Assembly: GCF_039908635.1 (NCBI RefSeq)
Contig: NZ_CP150918.1
Span: 620,001 to 684,000 of the forward strand
Reading direction: 5' to 3'
Source of the DNA: Pseudomonas purpurea
Lineage (GTDB): Bacteria; Pseudomonadota; Gammaproteobacteria; Pseudomonadales; Pseudomonadaceae
DNA length: 64,000 nucleotides
Of this stretch, positions 39,712-49,659 are shown in pieces. The notes beneath the pieces are model-generated. The model worked only from the letters and a program-made list of their open reading frames with translations, made no database searches and was not told the origin of the DNA. Made by a program: the position numbers and the translations under genes. Numbering within the stretch: the stretch's first letter is position 1; every line of letters starts with the position of its first letter.

Positions 39712-42339
39712 ATGGCCGATTGGCAGTCCCTCGATCCCGAGGCCGCTCGTGAAGCGGAAAAATATGAAAACCCTATTCCTAGCCGCGAACTGATCCTTCA
39801 GCACCTTGCTGATCGGGGTTCGCCAGCTAACCGCGAGCAACTGGTTGAAGAGTTCGGTCTGACCACAGAAGACCAACTCGAAGCCCTGCGTCGCCGCTTG
39901 CGCGCCATGGAGCGCGACGCTCAACTCATCTATACCCGTCGTGGCACTTACGCGCCGGTCGACAAGCTCGACCTGATCCTGGGCCGCATCAGCGGTCACC
40001 GTGACGGCTTCGGCTTCCTGATCCCGGACGACGGCAGTGACGACCTGTTCATGAGCCCGGCGCAAATGCGCCTGGTGTTTGACGGCGACCGTGCCCTGGC
40101 ACGCGTTTCCGGCCTGGACCGTCGTGGTCGCCGTGAAGGCGTGATCGTTGAAGTGGTTTCCCGTGCTCACGAAACCATCGTTGGCCGCTACTTCGAAGAA
40201 GGCGGCATCGGTTTCGTGGTAGCCGACAATCCGAAGATCCAGCAGGAAGTGCTGGTCACGCCGGGCCGTAACGCCAATGCCAAGATCGGCCAATTCGTTG
40301 AAGTGAAGATCACTCACTGGCCGACCCCGCGTTTCCAGCCGCAAGGCGATGTGGTGGAAGTGGTCGGCAACTACATGGCGCCGGGCATGGAAATCGATAT
40401 TGCCCTGCGTACCTACGACATTCCTCACGTCTGGCCTGAAGCGGTACTCAAGGAAGCTGCCAAGCTCAAGCCGGAAGTCGAAGAGAAAGACAAAGAAAAA
40501 CGCATCGACCTGCGTCATCTGCCGTTCGTCACCATCGACGGTGAAGATGCGCGCGACTTCGACGATGCGGTGTACTGCGAGGCTCGTCCGGGCAAGCTGC
40601 GCCTGTTCTCCGGCGGCTGGAAGTTGTACGTGGCGATTGCCGACGTCTCCAGCTACGTGAAGATCGGTTCGGCGCTGGATGCCGAGTCCCAGGTGCGCGG
40701 CAACTCGGTGTACTTCCCCGAGCGCGTGGTACCGATGCTGCCTGAGCAGCTGTCCAACGGCCTGTGCTCGCTGAACCCGCACGTTGATCGTCTGGCCATG
40801 GTGTGCGAGATGACCATCTCCAAATCCGGCGAGATGACCGACTATTGCTTCTACGAAGCGGTGATTCACTCCCACGCTCGCCTGACCTACAACAAGGTCA
40901 GCTCGATGCTGGAAACGCCGAAGCTCGCCGAGGCTCGTCAGCTTCGTGGCGAATACAACGACGTTCTTCCGCACCTCAAGCAACTGTACTCGCTGTACAA
41001 GGTGTTGCTGGCGGCCCGTCACGTGCGTGGCGCGATCGATTTCGAAACGCAGGAAACCCGGATCATCTTCGGTTCCGAGCGCAAGATCGCCGAAATCCGT
41101 CCGACCGTGCGTAACGACGCGCACAAGCTGATCGAGGAATGCATGCTGGCGGCCAACGTGGCCACCGCCGAGTTCCTGAAAAAGCACGAAATCCCTGCGC
41201 TGTACCGCGTTCACGACGGCCCGCCACCGGAGCGTCTGGAAAAACTGCGCGCCTTCCTCGGCGAGCTCGGCCTGTCCCTGCACAAAGGCAAGGACGGCCC
41301 GTCGCCGAAGGACTACCAGGCATTGCTGGCCGGGATCAAGGATCGTCCGGATTTCCACCTGATCCAGACCGTCATGCTGCGTTCGCTGAGCCAAGCGGTG
41401 TACAGCGCTGATAACCAGGGCCACTTCGGTCTGAATTACGAAGCCTATACCCACTTCACTTCGCCAATTCGTCGCTACCCGGACTTGCTCACGCACCGGG
41501 CGATTCGCAGCGTTATCCATTCCAAAATGGACACCCCGCACGTCAAGCGTGCTGGCGCGATGACCATCCCGAAAGCGCGTATCTATCCGTACGACGAAGC
41601 GGCGCTGGAACAGCTCGGCGAGCAGTGCTCGATGAGCGAGCGCCGCGCCGACGAAGCGACCCGCGACGTGGTGAACTGGCTCAAGTGCGAGTTCATGAAG
41701 GATCGTGTGGGCGAGTCGTTCCCGGGTGTGATTACTGCGGTGACCGGTTTTGGCCTGTTCGTCGAGTTGACGGACATCTACGTCGAAGGTCTGGTCCACG
41801 TGACCGCTTTGCCGGGCGACTACTACCACTTCGACCCTGTGCATCACCGCCTGGCCGGTGAGCGTACCGGTCGTAGCTTCCGCCTCGGCGATACCGTCGA
41901 GGTGCGCGTCATGCGGGTCGACCTGGACGAGCGCAAGATCGACTTCGAGATGGCTGAAAAAACCATCAGCGCGCCGATTGGTCGCAAGAAGCGTGGTGCC
42001 GAAACGTCTGCGCCTGCTGCCAAGACTGCCGCAGAGCCTGCACTGGCGAAATCCGGTCGTCGTCCTGCCAAGGAAAAAGCCGTCGAAGCTTATCGCCCAA
42101 GCGATGCGGCGGCGAAAAACGCCGAAGTGCGTAAAAGCCGTGAAATGAAGCAGGCGTTGCTGGCCGAAGCGAAAAGCGGCGGTAAAGCGGCGTCTGGGGG
42201 AAAGGCCGGGCGGTCGGCGCCTGAAAAGGCCACCGGCGGTAAGCCAGCCAAACCGAGTAAACACCGTAAAGGCCCGCCAAAAGCGGGCTCGGCTCCAGCC
42301 AGAAGTGGCGGGGCGCGTAAACCTAAGGTCAAGTCATGA
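39712..42339 (+). CDS. rnr: Ribonuclease R
   Basis: An 875-residue 3'-5' exoribonuclease able to degrade structured RNA. Order: N-terminal helix-turn-helix (to about residue 85), cold-shock domains (about 85-240), the RNB catalytic domain with DGEDARDFDDAVYCE near 282 holding the metal-binding aspartates and FTSPIRRYPDLLTHR near 583, then an S1 domain (about 660-745, FPGVITAVTGFGLFVEL). The last 120 residues are Lys/Ala/Gly-rich and low complexity. It is the promoter-proximal gene of a pair with rlmB, overlapping it by four bases, the same neighbours as in E. coli. Confidence 0.97.
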   Translation: MADWQSLDPEAAREAEKYENPIPSRELILQHLADRGSPANREQLVEEFGLTTEDQLEALRRRLRAMERDAQLIYTRRGTYAPVDKLDLILGRISGHRDGFGFLIPDDGSDDLFMSPAQMRLVFDGDRALARVSGLDRRGRREGVIVEVVSRAHETIVGRYFEEGGIGFVVADNPKIQQEVLVTPGRNANAKIGQFVEVKITHWPTPRFQPQGDVVEVVGNYMAPGMEIDIALRTYDIPHVWPEAVLKEAAKLKPEVEEKDKEKRIDLRHLPFVTIDGEDARDFDDAVYCEARPGKLRLFSGGWKLYVAIADVSSYVKIGSALDAESQVRGNSVYFPERVVPMLPEQLSNGLCSLNPHVDRLAMVCEMTISKSGEMTDYCFYEAVIHSHARLTYNKVSSMLETPKLAEARQLRGEYNDVLPHLKQLYSLYKVLLAARHVRGAIDFETQETRIIFGSERKIAEIRPTVRNDAHKLIEECMLAANVATAEFLKKHEIPALYRVHDGPPPERLEKLRAFLGELGLSLHKGKDGPSPKDYQALLAGIKDRPDFHLIQTVMLRSLSQAVYSADNQGHFGLNYEAYTHFTSPIRRYPDLLTHRAIRSVIHSKMDTPHVKRAGAMTIPKARIYPYDEAALEQLGEQCSMSERRADEATRDVVNWLKCEFMKDRVGESFPGVITAVTGFGLFVELTDIYVEGLVHVTALPGDYYHFDPVHHRLAGERTGRSFRLGDTVEVRVMRVDLDERKIDFEMAEKTISAPIGRKKRGAETSAPAAKTAAEPALAKSGRRPAKEKAVEAYRPSDAAAKNAEVRKSREMKQALLAEAKSGGKAASGGKAGRSAPEKATGGKPAKPSKHRKGPPKAGSAPARSGGARKPKVKS

Positions 42340-43103
42340 GCCAGTTGGAAAAAATCTATGGCGTGCATGCCGTAGAAGCGTTGCTGCGTCATCACCCTAA
42401 GCGCGTCAAGCAGATCTGGCTGGCCGAAGGGCGTAGCGATCCGCGCGTGCAGACGCTGATCGAGCTGGCCAACGAAAACCGCGTTGCCGTCGGTCAGGCT
42501 GAGCGCCGTGAGCTGGATGCCTGGGTTGAAGGCGTGCACCAGGGTGTGGTGGCGGACGTGAGTCCAAGCCAGGTCTGGGGCGAGGCGATGCTCGACGAGC
42601 TGCTGGACCGTACCGAAGGCGCACCGTTGTTGCTGGTGCTCGACGGTGTGACCGATCCGCATAACCTCGGTGCTTGCCTGCGTTCTGCCGATGCGGCGGG
42701 TGCGTTGGCGGTGATCGTTCCGAAGGACAAGTCAGCCACCCTGACGCCGACGGTGCGTAAAGTCGCTTGCGGCGCAGCGGAAGTGATTCCCTTGGTGGCC
42801 GTGACCAACCTGGCGCGCACCCTGGAAAAACTCAAGCAGCGTGGCTTGTGGGTCGTCGGCACGGCGGGCGAGGCTGAGCAGGATCTGTATCAGCAAGACC
42901 TGACCGGCCCGACTATCCTGATCATGGGGGCGGAAGGTAGCGGGATGCGCCGCCTGACTCGCGATCTTTGCGACTATCTGGTGCGTTTGCCGATGGCCGG
43001 TAGCGTCAGCAGCCTCAACGTTTCCGTGGCGACGGGCGTGTGCCTGTTCGAAGCCCTGCGTCAGCGCGGCGTAAAAGCCGCCGGAACCGCCAAGAAGTCC
43101 TGA
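42336..43103 (+). CDS. rlmB: 23S rRNA 2'-O-methyltransferase RlmB
   Basis: A 255-residue SpoU-family (SPOUT) methyltransferase that modifies G2251 of 23S rRNA. The trefoil-knot motifs are present: VTDPHNLGACLRSADAAG near residue 110, MGAEGSGMRRLT near 200, and SVSSLNVSVATGVCLFE near 225. An N-terminal substrate-binding domain (IYGVHAVEALL) precedes them. The start overlaps the rnr stop (ATGA), so the two are coupled. A REPIN follows the stop. Confidence 0.95.
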   Translation: MSQLEKIYGVHAVEALLRHHPKRVKQIWLAEGRSDPRVQTLIELANENRVAVGQAERRELDAWVEGVHQGVVADVSPSQVWGEAMLDELLDRTEGAPLLLVLDGVTDPHNLGACLRSADAAGALAVIVPKDKSATLTPTVRKVACGAAEVIPLVAVTNLARTLEKLKQRGLWVVGTAGEAEQDLYQQDLTGPTILIMGAEGSGMRRLTRDLCDYLVRLPMAGSVSSLNVSVATGVCLFEALRQRGVKAAGTAKKS

Positions 43104-43119
43104 TCTGCTGCGCATCCCC

Positions 43120-43209
43120 TGTGGGAGCGAGCTTGCTCGCGATAGCGGAGTCTCATTCGGCATCAATGTTGAATGTTGCGCCCCCATCGCGAGCAAGCTC
43201 GCTCCCACA
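43120..43209. repeat. REPIN, TGTGGGAGCG type
   Basis: A 90-bp inward pair of REP arms, nearly perfect, between rlmB and the rpsF promoter. Confidence 0.9.
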
Positions 43210-43272
43210 ATGGTTTGTGTCGGGGCGAAAAGTAGTGGTGTGAACGAGCTGTTCAAATAATCACCAATTGCC

Positions 43273-43301
43273 TTGCACCTCTTCTGTCCCTTCTCTACAA
43301 T
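43273..43301 (+). promoter_or_regulatory. Sigma-70 promoter of rpsF operon
   Basis: TTGCAC (43273-43278), 17-base spacer, TACAAT (43296-43301). Transcription from about 43308 would leave a 5' leader of about 112 nt before rpsF. Confidence 0.75.
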
Positions 43302-43307
43302 TGCGCC

Positions 43308-43419
43308 CCTTGCTGTGACGGCAGGCACGCATGTGTCCTACGCCCGCAAGTCCATAAGTGTCATTCACTCCTTGTCTGACCGCTTTTGAGCGGCAGGCTA
43401 CAACCCGTAAGGAGCATTC
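43308..43419 (+). promoter_or_regulatory. rpsF leader, possible S6:S18 element
   Basis: The leader contains a hairpin CCGCT/AGCGG (43380-43393) and CCG-rich text just before the ribosome site. S6 and S18 often bind such a leader to repress their own operon. The structure was not folded here, so the identification is tentative. Confidence 0.35.
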
Positions 43420-43842
43420 ATGCGTCATTACGAAATCATCTTTTTGGTCCACCCGGATCAAAGCGAGCAAGTCGGCGGCATGGTTGAGCGTTACACCAAG
43501 CTGATCGAAGAAGACGGCGGCAAAATCCACCGTCTGGAAGATTGGGGCCGTCGTCAACTGGCCTACGCAATCAACAATGTTCACAAGGCTCACTACGTGA
43601 TGCTGAACGTTGAGTGCACTGGCAAGGCCCTGGCCGAGCTGGAAGACAACTTCCGCTACAACGATGCAGTGATCCGTAACCTGGTCATCCGTCGCGAAGA
43701 AGCCGTTACCGGCCAATCCGAGATGCTCAAGGCTGAAGAAAACCGCAGTGAGCGCCGTGAGCGTCGCGACCGTCCTGAGCACTCCGACGCTGAAGGCGTT
43801 GACAGTGATGACAGCGACAACAGCGATAACGCTGACGAGTAA
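43420..43842 (+). CDS. rpsF: 30S ribosomal protein S6
   Basis: A 140-residue S6 protein, starting [18 protein letters not shown] as in all bacteria, with a conserved core to about residue 100 and an acidic tail ([20 protein letters not shown]), a region that in E. coli receives added glutamates by RimK. AAGGAG lies 7 bases upstream. It is the first gene of the operon rpsF-rpsR-DUF2232-rplI-dnaB. The priB gene found between rpsF and rpsR in E. coli is not here. Confidence 0.97.
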   Translation: MRHYEIIFLVHPDQSEQVGGMVERYTKLIEEDGGKIHRLEDWGRRQLAYAINNVHKAHYVMLNVECTGKALAELEDNFRYNDAVIRNLVIRREEAVTGQSEMLKAEENRSERRERRDRPEHSDAEGVDSDDSDNSDNADE

Positions 43843-43870
43843 TCCACGGACCTTTTGAGGAGCCAATTAC

Positions 43871-44101
43871 ATGGCACGTTTCTTCCGTCGTCGTAAATTC
43901 TGCCGCTTCACCGCTGAAGACGTGAAAGAGATCGATTACAAAGATCTCAACACTCTGAAAGCTTATGTATCCGAGACCGGCAAAATCGTTCCAAGCCGCA
44001 TCACTGGTACCAAAGCTCGTTATCAGCGTCAGCTGGCCACCGCTATCAAGCGCGCCCGCTTCCTGGCCCTGCTGGCCTACACCGACAGCCACGGCCGCTG
44101 A
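43871..44101 (+). CDS. rpsR: 30S ribosomal protein S18
   Basis: A 76-residue basic protein ([20 protein letters not shown]) that binds with S6 to the 30S platform. The C-terminal [31 protein letters not shown] pattern is fully conserved. It is 28 bases after rpsF with a GAGGAG ribosome site. Single-copy Cys11 is the only cysteine seen in the N-terminal zinc-type region, so this is not the four-Cys form. Confidence 0.97.
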
Positions 44102-44137
44102 GACCGGGCAGTCGACACGTAGTAAAGGATCGAATGC

Positions 44138-45028
44138 ATGCGCGCCTTAGCTGAATTCATCATGCGCGGACGTGTGCAGGCCACGCTGGTCGTGGCTGGA
44201 TCTGCGGCATTGCCGCTGTTGTTCTGGTTGAGTGCCGCTGCGGCAAGCCTTGTGCTTCTGCGGCGCGGTTCGAACGCCATGGGCGTTATTGGTGTGGGAG
44301 TGCTTTCAGCGTTAATTTGCTGGCACTTCCAGCAAGATCCCAGCGCGCTTTTGGTGCTGCTGGGGACTTGTGGTCTGGCGCTGGTTTTACGCGCTGGTCA
44401 CTCCTGGAACCGCGTGCTGCTGGTCAGCATGGCAATCGGTTTGTTGTGTGCAGTGAGTCTGGGGACGTTTTTCAGCCCCATGATCGATGGCCTTGCGCAG
44501 GAATTTGCAAAAGTTCTGCCGCAGGCCCTGGGTGACGTCTACGAGAAACTTTCGGTAGACCAGCGAGCAAGCCTCGCGTCACTGATTGCACCCCTCATGA
44601 TCAGTTCGATTGCGGTCATGTTTCAGATTTTCAGTGTGTTGTGCCTGATTCTTGGGCGCTACTGGCAAGCGTTGTTGTACAACCCTGGTGGTTTTGGTCG
44701 CGAGTTTCGCGATATCCGAATCCCGAAGGGACCGGCGATGTTGCTGCTGGCATTCATGTTTGTGGGGCCGTTCCTCGGCACGCAAATGTTGTTTTTATTG
44801 CCGTTGTGCAGCGTACCGCTGGTCTTCGCCGGGCTGGCCTTGATTCACGGGCTGGTGGCGCAAAAAAAACTGGCCGGTTTCTGGCTGGTGGGGATGTACG
44901 TGACGCTGTTGCCTTTCATGCACTTGATCGGTCCGTTACTCATGGTCTTGGCCGTTGTCGACAGCCTGATTGATTTTCGCGGTCGTTTGGCGTCGAAAGA
45001 TGTCGATAACGCGAACGGTGAAGGTTAA
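44138..45028 (+). CDS. DUF2232 membrane protein
   Basis: A 296-residue protein with seven or eight hydrophobic segments (for example ATLVVAGSAALPLLFWLSAA near residue 12 and LLLAFMFVGPFLGTQMLFLL near 205). It matches the DUF2232 family, predicted membrane proteins found in ribosomal-protein operons. It lies between rpsR and rplI, 36 and 19 bases from them, in the place typical for Pseudomonas. Function is not known. A substrate-binding or transport motif is not apparent. Confidence 0.8.
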   Translation: MRALAEFIMRGRVQATLVVAGSAALPLLFWLSAAAASLVLLRRGSNAMGVIGVGVLSALICWHFQQDPSALLVLLGTCGLALVLRAGHSWNRVLLVSMAIGLLCAVSLGTFFSPMIDGLAQEFAKVLPQALGDVYEKLSVDQRASLASLIAPLMISSIAVMFQIFSVLCLILGRYWQALLYNPGGFGREFRDIRIPKGPAMLLLAFMFVGPFLGTQMLFLLPLCSVPLVFAGLALIHGLVAQKKLAGFWLVGMYVTLLPFMHLIGPLLMVLAVVDSLIDFRGRLASKDVDNANGEG

Positions 45029-45047
45029 AAGTTAAGAGGATTTTCAC

Positions 45048-45494
45048 ATGCAACTGATCCTTCTGGAAAAAGTCGCCAACCTGGGCAACCTGGGCGACAA
45101 AGTGAACGTTAAGGCTGGTTACGGCCGTAACTACCTGCTGCCTTACGGCAAAGCTACCGCTGCGACCGCTGCCAACCTGGCTGCGTTCGAAGAGCGTCGT
45201 GCTGAGCTGGAAAAACTGGCTGCAGACAAAAAAGCATCGGCTGAAAGCCGCGCTGCCCAACTGGCTGAGCTGGAAGTGACCATCACTGCCACCGCTGGTG
45301 ACGAAGGCAAGCTGTTTGGTTCGATCGGTACTCACGACATCGCTGATGCACTGACCGCCTCTGGCGTTGAAGTTGCAAAAAGCGAAGTTCGTCTGCCGAA
45401 CGGCACCATCCGCAACGTAGGTGAATTCGACGTAGCTGTGCACCTGCACGCTGAAGTTGAAGCCACCGTACGCGTTGTCGTGGTAGCAGCTTAA
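45048..45494 (+). CDS. rplI: 50S ribosomal protein L9
   Basis: A 148-residue L9 with the N-terminal rRNA-binding domain ([24 protein letters not shown] region, split by a conserved Gly-rich loop), a long charged helix (about residues 45-75) and the C-terminal domain ([25 protein letters not shown]). The last gene of the ribosomal part of the operon; dnaB follows after 136 bases, with a hairpin in the gap. Confidence 0.97.
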   Translation: MQLILLEKVANLGNLGDKVNVKAGYGRNYLLPYGKATAATAANLAAFEERRAELEKLAADKKASAESRAAQLAELEVTITATAGDEGKLFGSIGTHDIADALTASGVEVAKSEVRLPNGTIRNVGEFDVAVHLHAEVEATVRVVVVAA

Positions 45495-45540
45495 GCAGCA
45501 CTTGTCGGCTGGCACCCTTGGGTGCTTGCCGGTAACATCG

Positions 45541-45567
45541 GGCACGATCCTGTTTACAGGTCGTGCC
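45541..45567 (+). terminator. Hairpin between rplI and dnaB
   Basis: GGCACGA 45541-45547 and TCGTGCC 45561-45567 with an inner CCTG/CAGG pair and TTTA loop, followed by a T-rich stretch. It may be an attenuator lowering dnaB expression relative to rplI. Confidence 0.6.
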
Positions 45568-45630
45568 CTTTGTCTTTCTGCGGTTCCTGCTTTTCTACAA
45601 TCCCTGCTTTTCCTGAATAACCAAGTGGCC

Positions 45631-47025
45631 ATGAACGATATCTCCGCTCCTGAGCAATACGACCTGCAAACCGCCGCGCTGAAAGTGCCGCCGCATTCCA
45701 TCGAGGCCGAACAGGCTGTACTCGGTGGTCTGATGCTGGACAACAACGCCTGGGAGCGCGTGCTCGATCAGGTCTCGGACGGCGATTTCTATCGTCATGA
45801 CCACCGCCTGATCTTCCGCGCAATCGCCAAGCTGGCCGATCAGAACTCGCCGATCGACGTCGTGACCCTTGCCGAGCAACTGGACAAGGAGGGTCAGACC
45901 TCGCAGGTCGGTGGCCTCGGTTACCTTGCCGAACTGGCAAAAAACACGCCGTCTGTCGCCAACATCAAGGCTTATGCGCAGATCGTTCGCGCACGGGCGA
46001 CCTTGCGGCAGTTGATCGGCATTGCCACCGAGATTGCCGACAGCGCCTTCAACCCGGAAGGGCGCACCGCTGAAGAAATTCTCGACGAAGCCGAGCGGCA
46101 GATCTTCCAGATTGCCGAGGCCCGTCCGAAAACCGGCGGCCCGGTGAGCGTCAACGACCTGTTGACCAAGGCCATCGACCGCATCGATACCTTGTTCAAC
46201 ACCGATAACGCCATTACCGGCCTGTCTACCGGGTACACCGACCTCGACGAGAAAACCAGCGGCCTGCAACCGTCCGACTTGATCATCGTCGCCGGCCGTC
46301 CATCGATGGGTAAAACCACCTTTGCGATGAACCTGGTGGAAAACGCCGTATTGCGCAGCGACAAGTGCGTACTGGTTTACTCGCTCGAGATGCCAGGCGA
46401 ATCGCTGATCATGCGTATGTTGTCGTCCCTTGGCCGGATCGACCAGACCAAGGTCCGTGCCGGTCGCCTGGACGACGACGATTGGCCGCGCCTGACCTCG
46501 GCGGTCAACCTGCTCAACGATCGCAAGCTGTTCATCGACGATACGGCGGGTATCAGCCCGTCGGAAATGCGTGCGCGAACCCGGCGCCTGGTGCGTGAGC
46601 ACGGCGACATCGCCCTGATCATGATCGACTACCTGCAACTGATGCAGATCCCCGGCTCGGGCGGCGACAACCGGACCAACGAGATTTCCGAAATCTCCCG
46701 GTCCTTGAAAGCCCTGGCCAAGGAATTCAACTGCCCGGTAGTGGCGTTGTCGCAGCTCAACCGCTCCCTGGAGCAACGACCGAACAAACGCCCGATCAAC
46801 TCCGACTTGCGGGAATCCGGAGCGATCGAGCAGGACGCCGACGTCATCATGTTCGTGTACCGGGACGAGGTGTATCACCCGGAAACCGAACACAAAGGCA
46901 TCGCCGAGATCATCATCGGCAAGCAGCGGAACGGCCCGATCGGTACGTCACGCCTGGCGTTTATCGGCAAGTACACGCGCTTCGAAAACCTCGCGCCGGG
47001 CAGCTATAACTTCGACGATGAGTAA
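45631..47025 (+). CDS. dnaB: Replicative DNA helicase DnaB
   Basis: A 464-residue RecA-fold hexameric 5'-3' helicase. The N-terminal domain (PPHSIEAEQAVLGGLMLDN) binds primase, and the C-terminal ATPase domain has Walker A GRPSMGKTTFAMN near residue 222, Walker B LIMIDYLQLM near 330, and the arginine-finger region RESGAIEQDADVIMFVYRD. No intein interrupts the P-loop. ATG 45631 begins MNDISAPEQYDLQTAALK, the Pseudomonas form; an earlier start at 45502 is rejected because it crosses the hairpin. Confidence 0.97.
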   Translation: MNDISAPEQYDLQTAALKVPPHSIEAEQAVLGGLMLDNNAWERVLDQVSDGDFYRHDHRLIFRAIAKLADQNSPIDVVTLAEQLDKEGQTSQVGGLGYLAELAKNTPSVANIKAYAQIVRARATLRQLIGIATEIADSAFNPEGRTAEEILDEAERQIFQIAEARPKTGGPVSVNDLLTKAIDRIDTLFNTDNAITGLSTGYTDLDEKTSGLQPSDLIIVAGRPSMGKTTFAMNLVENAVLRSDKCVLVYSLEMPGESLIMRMLSSLGRIDQTKVRAGRLDDDDWPRLTSAVNLLNDRKLFIDDTAGISPSEMRARTRRLVREHGDIALIMIDYLQLMQIPGSGGDNRTNEISEISRSLKALAKEFNCPVVALSQLNRSLEQRPNKRPINSDLRESGAIEQDADVIMFVYRDEVYHPETEHKGIAEIIIGKQRNGPIGTSRLAFIGKYTRFENLAPGSYNFDDE

Positions 47026-47052
47026 CCCGAAAATCTGTGGCTAGGGGGTTTT

Positions 47053-47146
47053 TGTGGCGAGGGAGCTTGCTCCCGCTTGAGTGCGCAGCGCTCACAAGAT
47101 TTTGGGGCCGCTTCGCAGCCCAGCGGGAGCAAGCTCCCTCGCCACA
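47053..47146. repeat. REPIN, TGTGGCGAGG type
   Basis: Inward pair of REP arms 27 bases after the dnaB stop, spacer about 50 bases. Confidence 0.85.
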
Positions 47147-47194
47147 GGGTCTATGCAAGACCTTTGGGCCTGTACGCGAACCAGCCACCGACAT

Positions 47195-47215
47195 TTCCGA
47201 CCATTGCGGTCGGAA
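47195..47215 (+). terminator. Terminator after dnaB
   Basis: TTCCGACC 47195-47202 and GGTCGGAA 47208-47215 form an 8-bp stem with a five-base loop, followed by TTGGTTATTTTTTG. An extended -10 (TGCTATATT, 47230-47238) for ygiQ lies downstream. Confidence 0.65.
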
Positions 47216-47281
47216 TTGGTTATTTTTTGTGCTATATTCCGCGCCCGCGAAATTCAATGAAAGCCAACACCGGTTATCGAC

Positions 47282-49588
47282 ATGCAAGCAGCCAAGCCGT
47301 TATTTGACTATCCGAAATACTGGGCCGAATGTTTCGGGCCAGCGCCATTCCTGCCGATGAGCAGGGAGGAGATGGATCAGCTCGGCTGGGACTCCTGCGA
47401 CATCATCATTGTCACCGGTGATGCGTACGTCGACCACCCGTCGTTCGGCATGGCAATCATCGGCCGGCTGCTGGAGTCCCAGGGCTTTCGCGTCGGGATC
47501 ATTGCCCAGCCAAACTGGCAGTCCAAAGACGACTTCATGAAGCTCGGCGAGCCGAACCTGTTCTTCGGCGTCGCGGCCGGCAACATGGATTCGATGATCA
47601 ACCGTTACACCGCCGACAAGAAAATCCGTTCCGATGACGCCTACACCCCCGGTGGCATGGCAGGCAAACGTCCGGATCGCGCAAGCCTGGTTTACAGCCA
47701 GCGCTGCAAGGAAGCCTACAAGAACGTGCCGATTGTGCTGGGTGGCATCGAAGCTTCCCTGCGCCGCATTGCGCACTACGATTACTGGCAGGACCGGGTG
47801 CGTAACTCGATCCTGATCGACGCCTGCGCCGACATTCTGCTGTACGGCAACGCCGAGCGTGCGATTGTCGAGGTCGCCCAGCGCCTGTCCTACGGTCACA
47901 AGATCGAAGACATCACCGACGTGCGCGGCACCGCGTTCATTCGTCGTGACACGCCCAAAGACTGGTACGAAGTCGACTCCACGCGCATCGACCGTCCGGG
48001 CAAGGTCGACAAGATCATCAACCCGTACGTCAACACCCAAGACACCCAGGCCTGTGCCATCGAACAGGAGAAGGGACCGGTTGAGGATCCGCAGGAAGCC
48101 AAGGTCGTGCAGATCCTGGCCAGCCCACGGATGACCCGCGACAAGACCGTGATTCGCCTGCCGTCGGTAGAAAAAGTCCGTGGCGATGCGGTGCTTTACG
48201 CTCACGCCAACCGTGTGCTTCACCTGGAAACCAACCCGGGCAACGCCCGTGCGCTGGTTCAGAAGCACGGCGAGGTCGACGTCTGGTTCAACCCGCCGCC
48301 GATTCCGATGACCACCGAAGAAATGGACTACGTGTTCGGCATGCCGTACGCCCGTGTTCCGCACCCTGCGTATGGCAAGGAGAAGATCCCGGCCTACGAC
48401 ATGATCCGCTTCTCGGTGAACATCATGCGCGGCTGCTTCGGCGGCTGTACCTTCTGCTCGATCACCGAGCACGAAGGCCGGATCATCCAGAACCGTTCCG
48501 AAGAGTCGATCATTCGCGAAATCGAAGAGATCCGCGACAAAGTCCCGGGTTTCACCGGCGTGATCTCCGACCTCGGCGGCCCGACCGCGAACATGTACCG
48601 CATCGCCTGCAAGACGCCGGAAATCGAATCCGCGTGCCGCAAGCCTTCCTGCGTGTTCCCCGGCATCTGCCCGAACCTGAACACCGACCACTCGTCGCTG
48701 ATTCAGTTGTATCGCAGTGCTCGCGCCCTGCCGGGTGTGAAGAAAATCCTGATCGCTTCCGGCCTGCGTTACGACCTCGCGGTCGAGTCGCCGGAGTACG
48801 TCAAAGAGCTGGTGACTCACCACGTCGGTGGTTACCTGAAGATCGCCCCGGAACACACCGAGGAAGGTCCGCTCAACCAGATGATGAAGCCGGGCATTGG
48901 CAGCTATGACAAGTTCAAGCGCATGTTCGAGAAGTACACCAAGGAAGCCGGGAAAGAGCAGTACTTGATTCCGTACTTCATCGCCGCTCACCCGGGCACC
49001 ACCGACGAAGACATGATGAACCTGGCCCTGTGGCTCAAGGGCAACGGTTTCCGTGCGGACCAGGTGCAGGCGTTCTATCCGTCGCCGATGGCCACCGCCA
49101 CCGCGATGTACCACTCGGGCAAGAACCCGCTGCGTAAGGTGACTTACAAGAGCGACGCGGTGACCATCGTCAAGAGCGAAGAGCAGCGTCGTCTGCACAA
49201 GGCGTTCTTGCGTTACCACGACCCGAAAGGCTGGCCGATGCTGCGTGAAGCGCTGATCCGCATGGGCCGTGCCGAGCTGATCGGGCCGGGCAAGGACCAG
49301 TTGATTCCGCTGCACCAACCGTCTACCGACAGCTACCAGAGCGCCCGTCGCAAGAACTCGACGCCCGCCGGTAGCCATAAAGTGGCCGGGAAGGAAAAGA
49401 CCACCAAGATCCTCACCCAGCACACCGGCCTGCCGCCGCGTGCCAGTGACGGTGGCAACCCGTGGGACAAGCGTGAACAGGCCAAGGCTGCGGCGTTCGC
49501 CCGTAACCAGCAGGCCGCCAAGGAGCGCAAGGACGCTGCCAAAGGCAAAGGGCCGAAGCCGGCGCGTAAACCGGTCGTGCCGCGTTAA
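47282..49588 (+). CDS. ygiQ: Radical SAM protein YgiQ (UPF0313)
   Basis: A 768-residue radical SAM protein. The iron-sulfur motif CFGGCTFC fits CxxxCxxC and lies near residue 383 in [18 protein letters not shown]. An N-terminal domain of about 350 residues precedes it, and the C-terminal 80 residues are basic and low complexity ([17 protein letters not shown]). A downstream cysteine pair in [15 protein letters not shown] may bind an additional cluster. The substrate is not known. ATG 47282 begins [19 protein letters not shown]. It appears to be a single-gene unit between terminators and REPINs. Confidence 0.93.
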   Translation: MQAAKPLFDYPKYWAECFGPAPFLPMSREEMDQLGWDSCDIIIVTGDAYVDHPSFGMAIIGRLLESQGFRVGIIAQPNWQSKDDFMKLGEPNLFFGVAAGNMDSMINRYTADKKIRSDDAYTPGGMAGKRPDRASLVYSQRCKEAYKNVPIVLGGIEASLRRIAHYDYWQDRVRNSILIDACADILLYGNAERAIVEVAQRLSYGHKIEDITDVRGTAFIRRDTPKDWYEVDSTRIDRPGKVDKIINPYVNTQDTQACAIEQEKGPVEDPQEAKVVQILASPRMTRDKTVIRLPSVEKVRGDAVLYAHANRVLHLETNPGNARALVQKHGEVDVWFNPPPIPMTTEEMDYVFGMPYARVPHPAYGKEKIPAYDMIRFSVNIMRGCFGGCTFCSITEHEGRIIQNRSEESIIREIEEIRDKVPGFTGVISDLGGPTANMYRIACKTPEIESACRKPSCVFPGICPNLNTDHSSLIQLYRSARALPGVKKILIASGLRYDLAVESPEYVKELVTHHVGGYLKIAPEHTEEGPLNQMMKPGIGSYDKFKRMFEKYTKEAGKEQYLIPYFIAAHPGTTDEDMMNLALWLKGNGFRADQVQAFYPSPMATATAMYHSGKNPLRKVTYKSDAVTIVKSEEQRRLHKAFLRYHDPKGWPMLREALIRMGRAELIGPGKDQLIPLHQPSTDSYQSARRKNSTPAGSHKVAGKEKTTKILTQHTGLPPRASDGGNPWDKREQAKAAAFARNQQAAKERKDAAKGKGPKPARKPVVPR

Positions 49589-49608
49589 GCGCTGTTTGAG
49601 CTGAACAG

Positions 49609-49635
49609 AACGCCAACCCTCGGGTTGGCGTTTTT
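49609..49635 (+). terminator. Terminator after ygiQ
   Basis: AACGCCAACC 49609-49618 and GGTTGGCGTT 49623-49632 around CTCG, ending in T5. It is the intrinsic terminator of ygiQ. Confidence 0.85.
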
Positions 49636-49659
49636 GCGTTCTGCGCAGTGATGAATACC

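Noticed and set aside
39709..42264. 851-codon open frame antisense to rnr
   Set aside because: It mirrors the rnr codons in a GC-rich genome, has no recognisable domain or ribosome site, and rnr is certain.
43843..43870. priB between rpsF and rpsR
   Set aside because: Only 28 bases separate the two genes; the E. coli layout with priB does not apply.
47300..49423. 707-codon open frame antisense to ygiQ
   Set aside because: Shadow of a long GC-rich gene; composition is Val/Arg/His-rich as expected for the reverse strand and there are no motifs.
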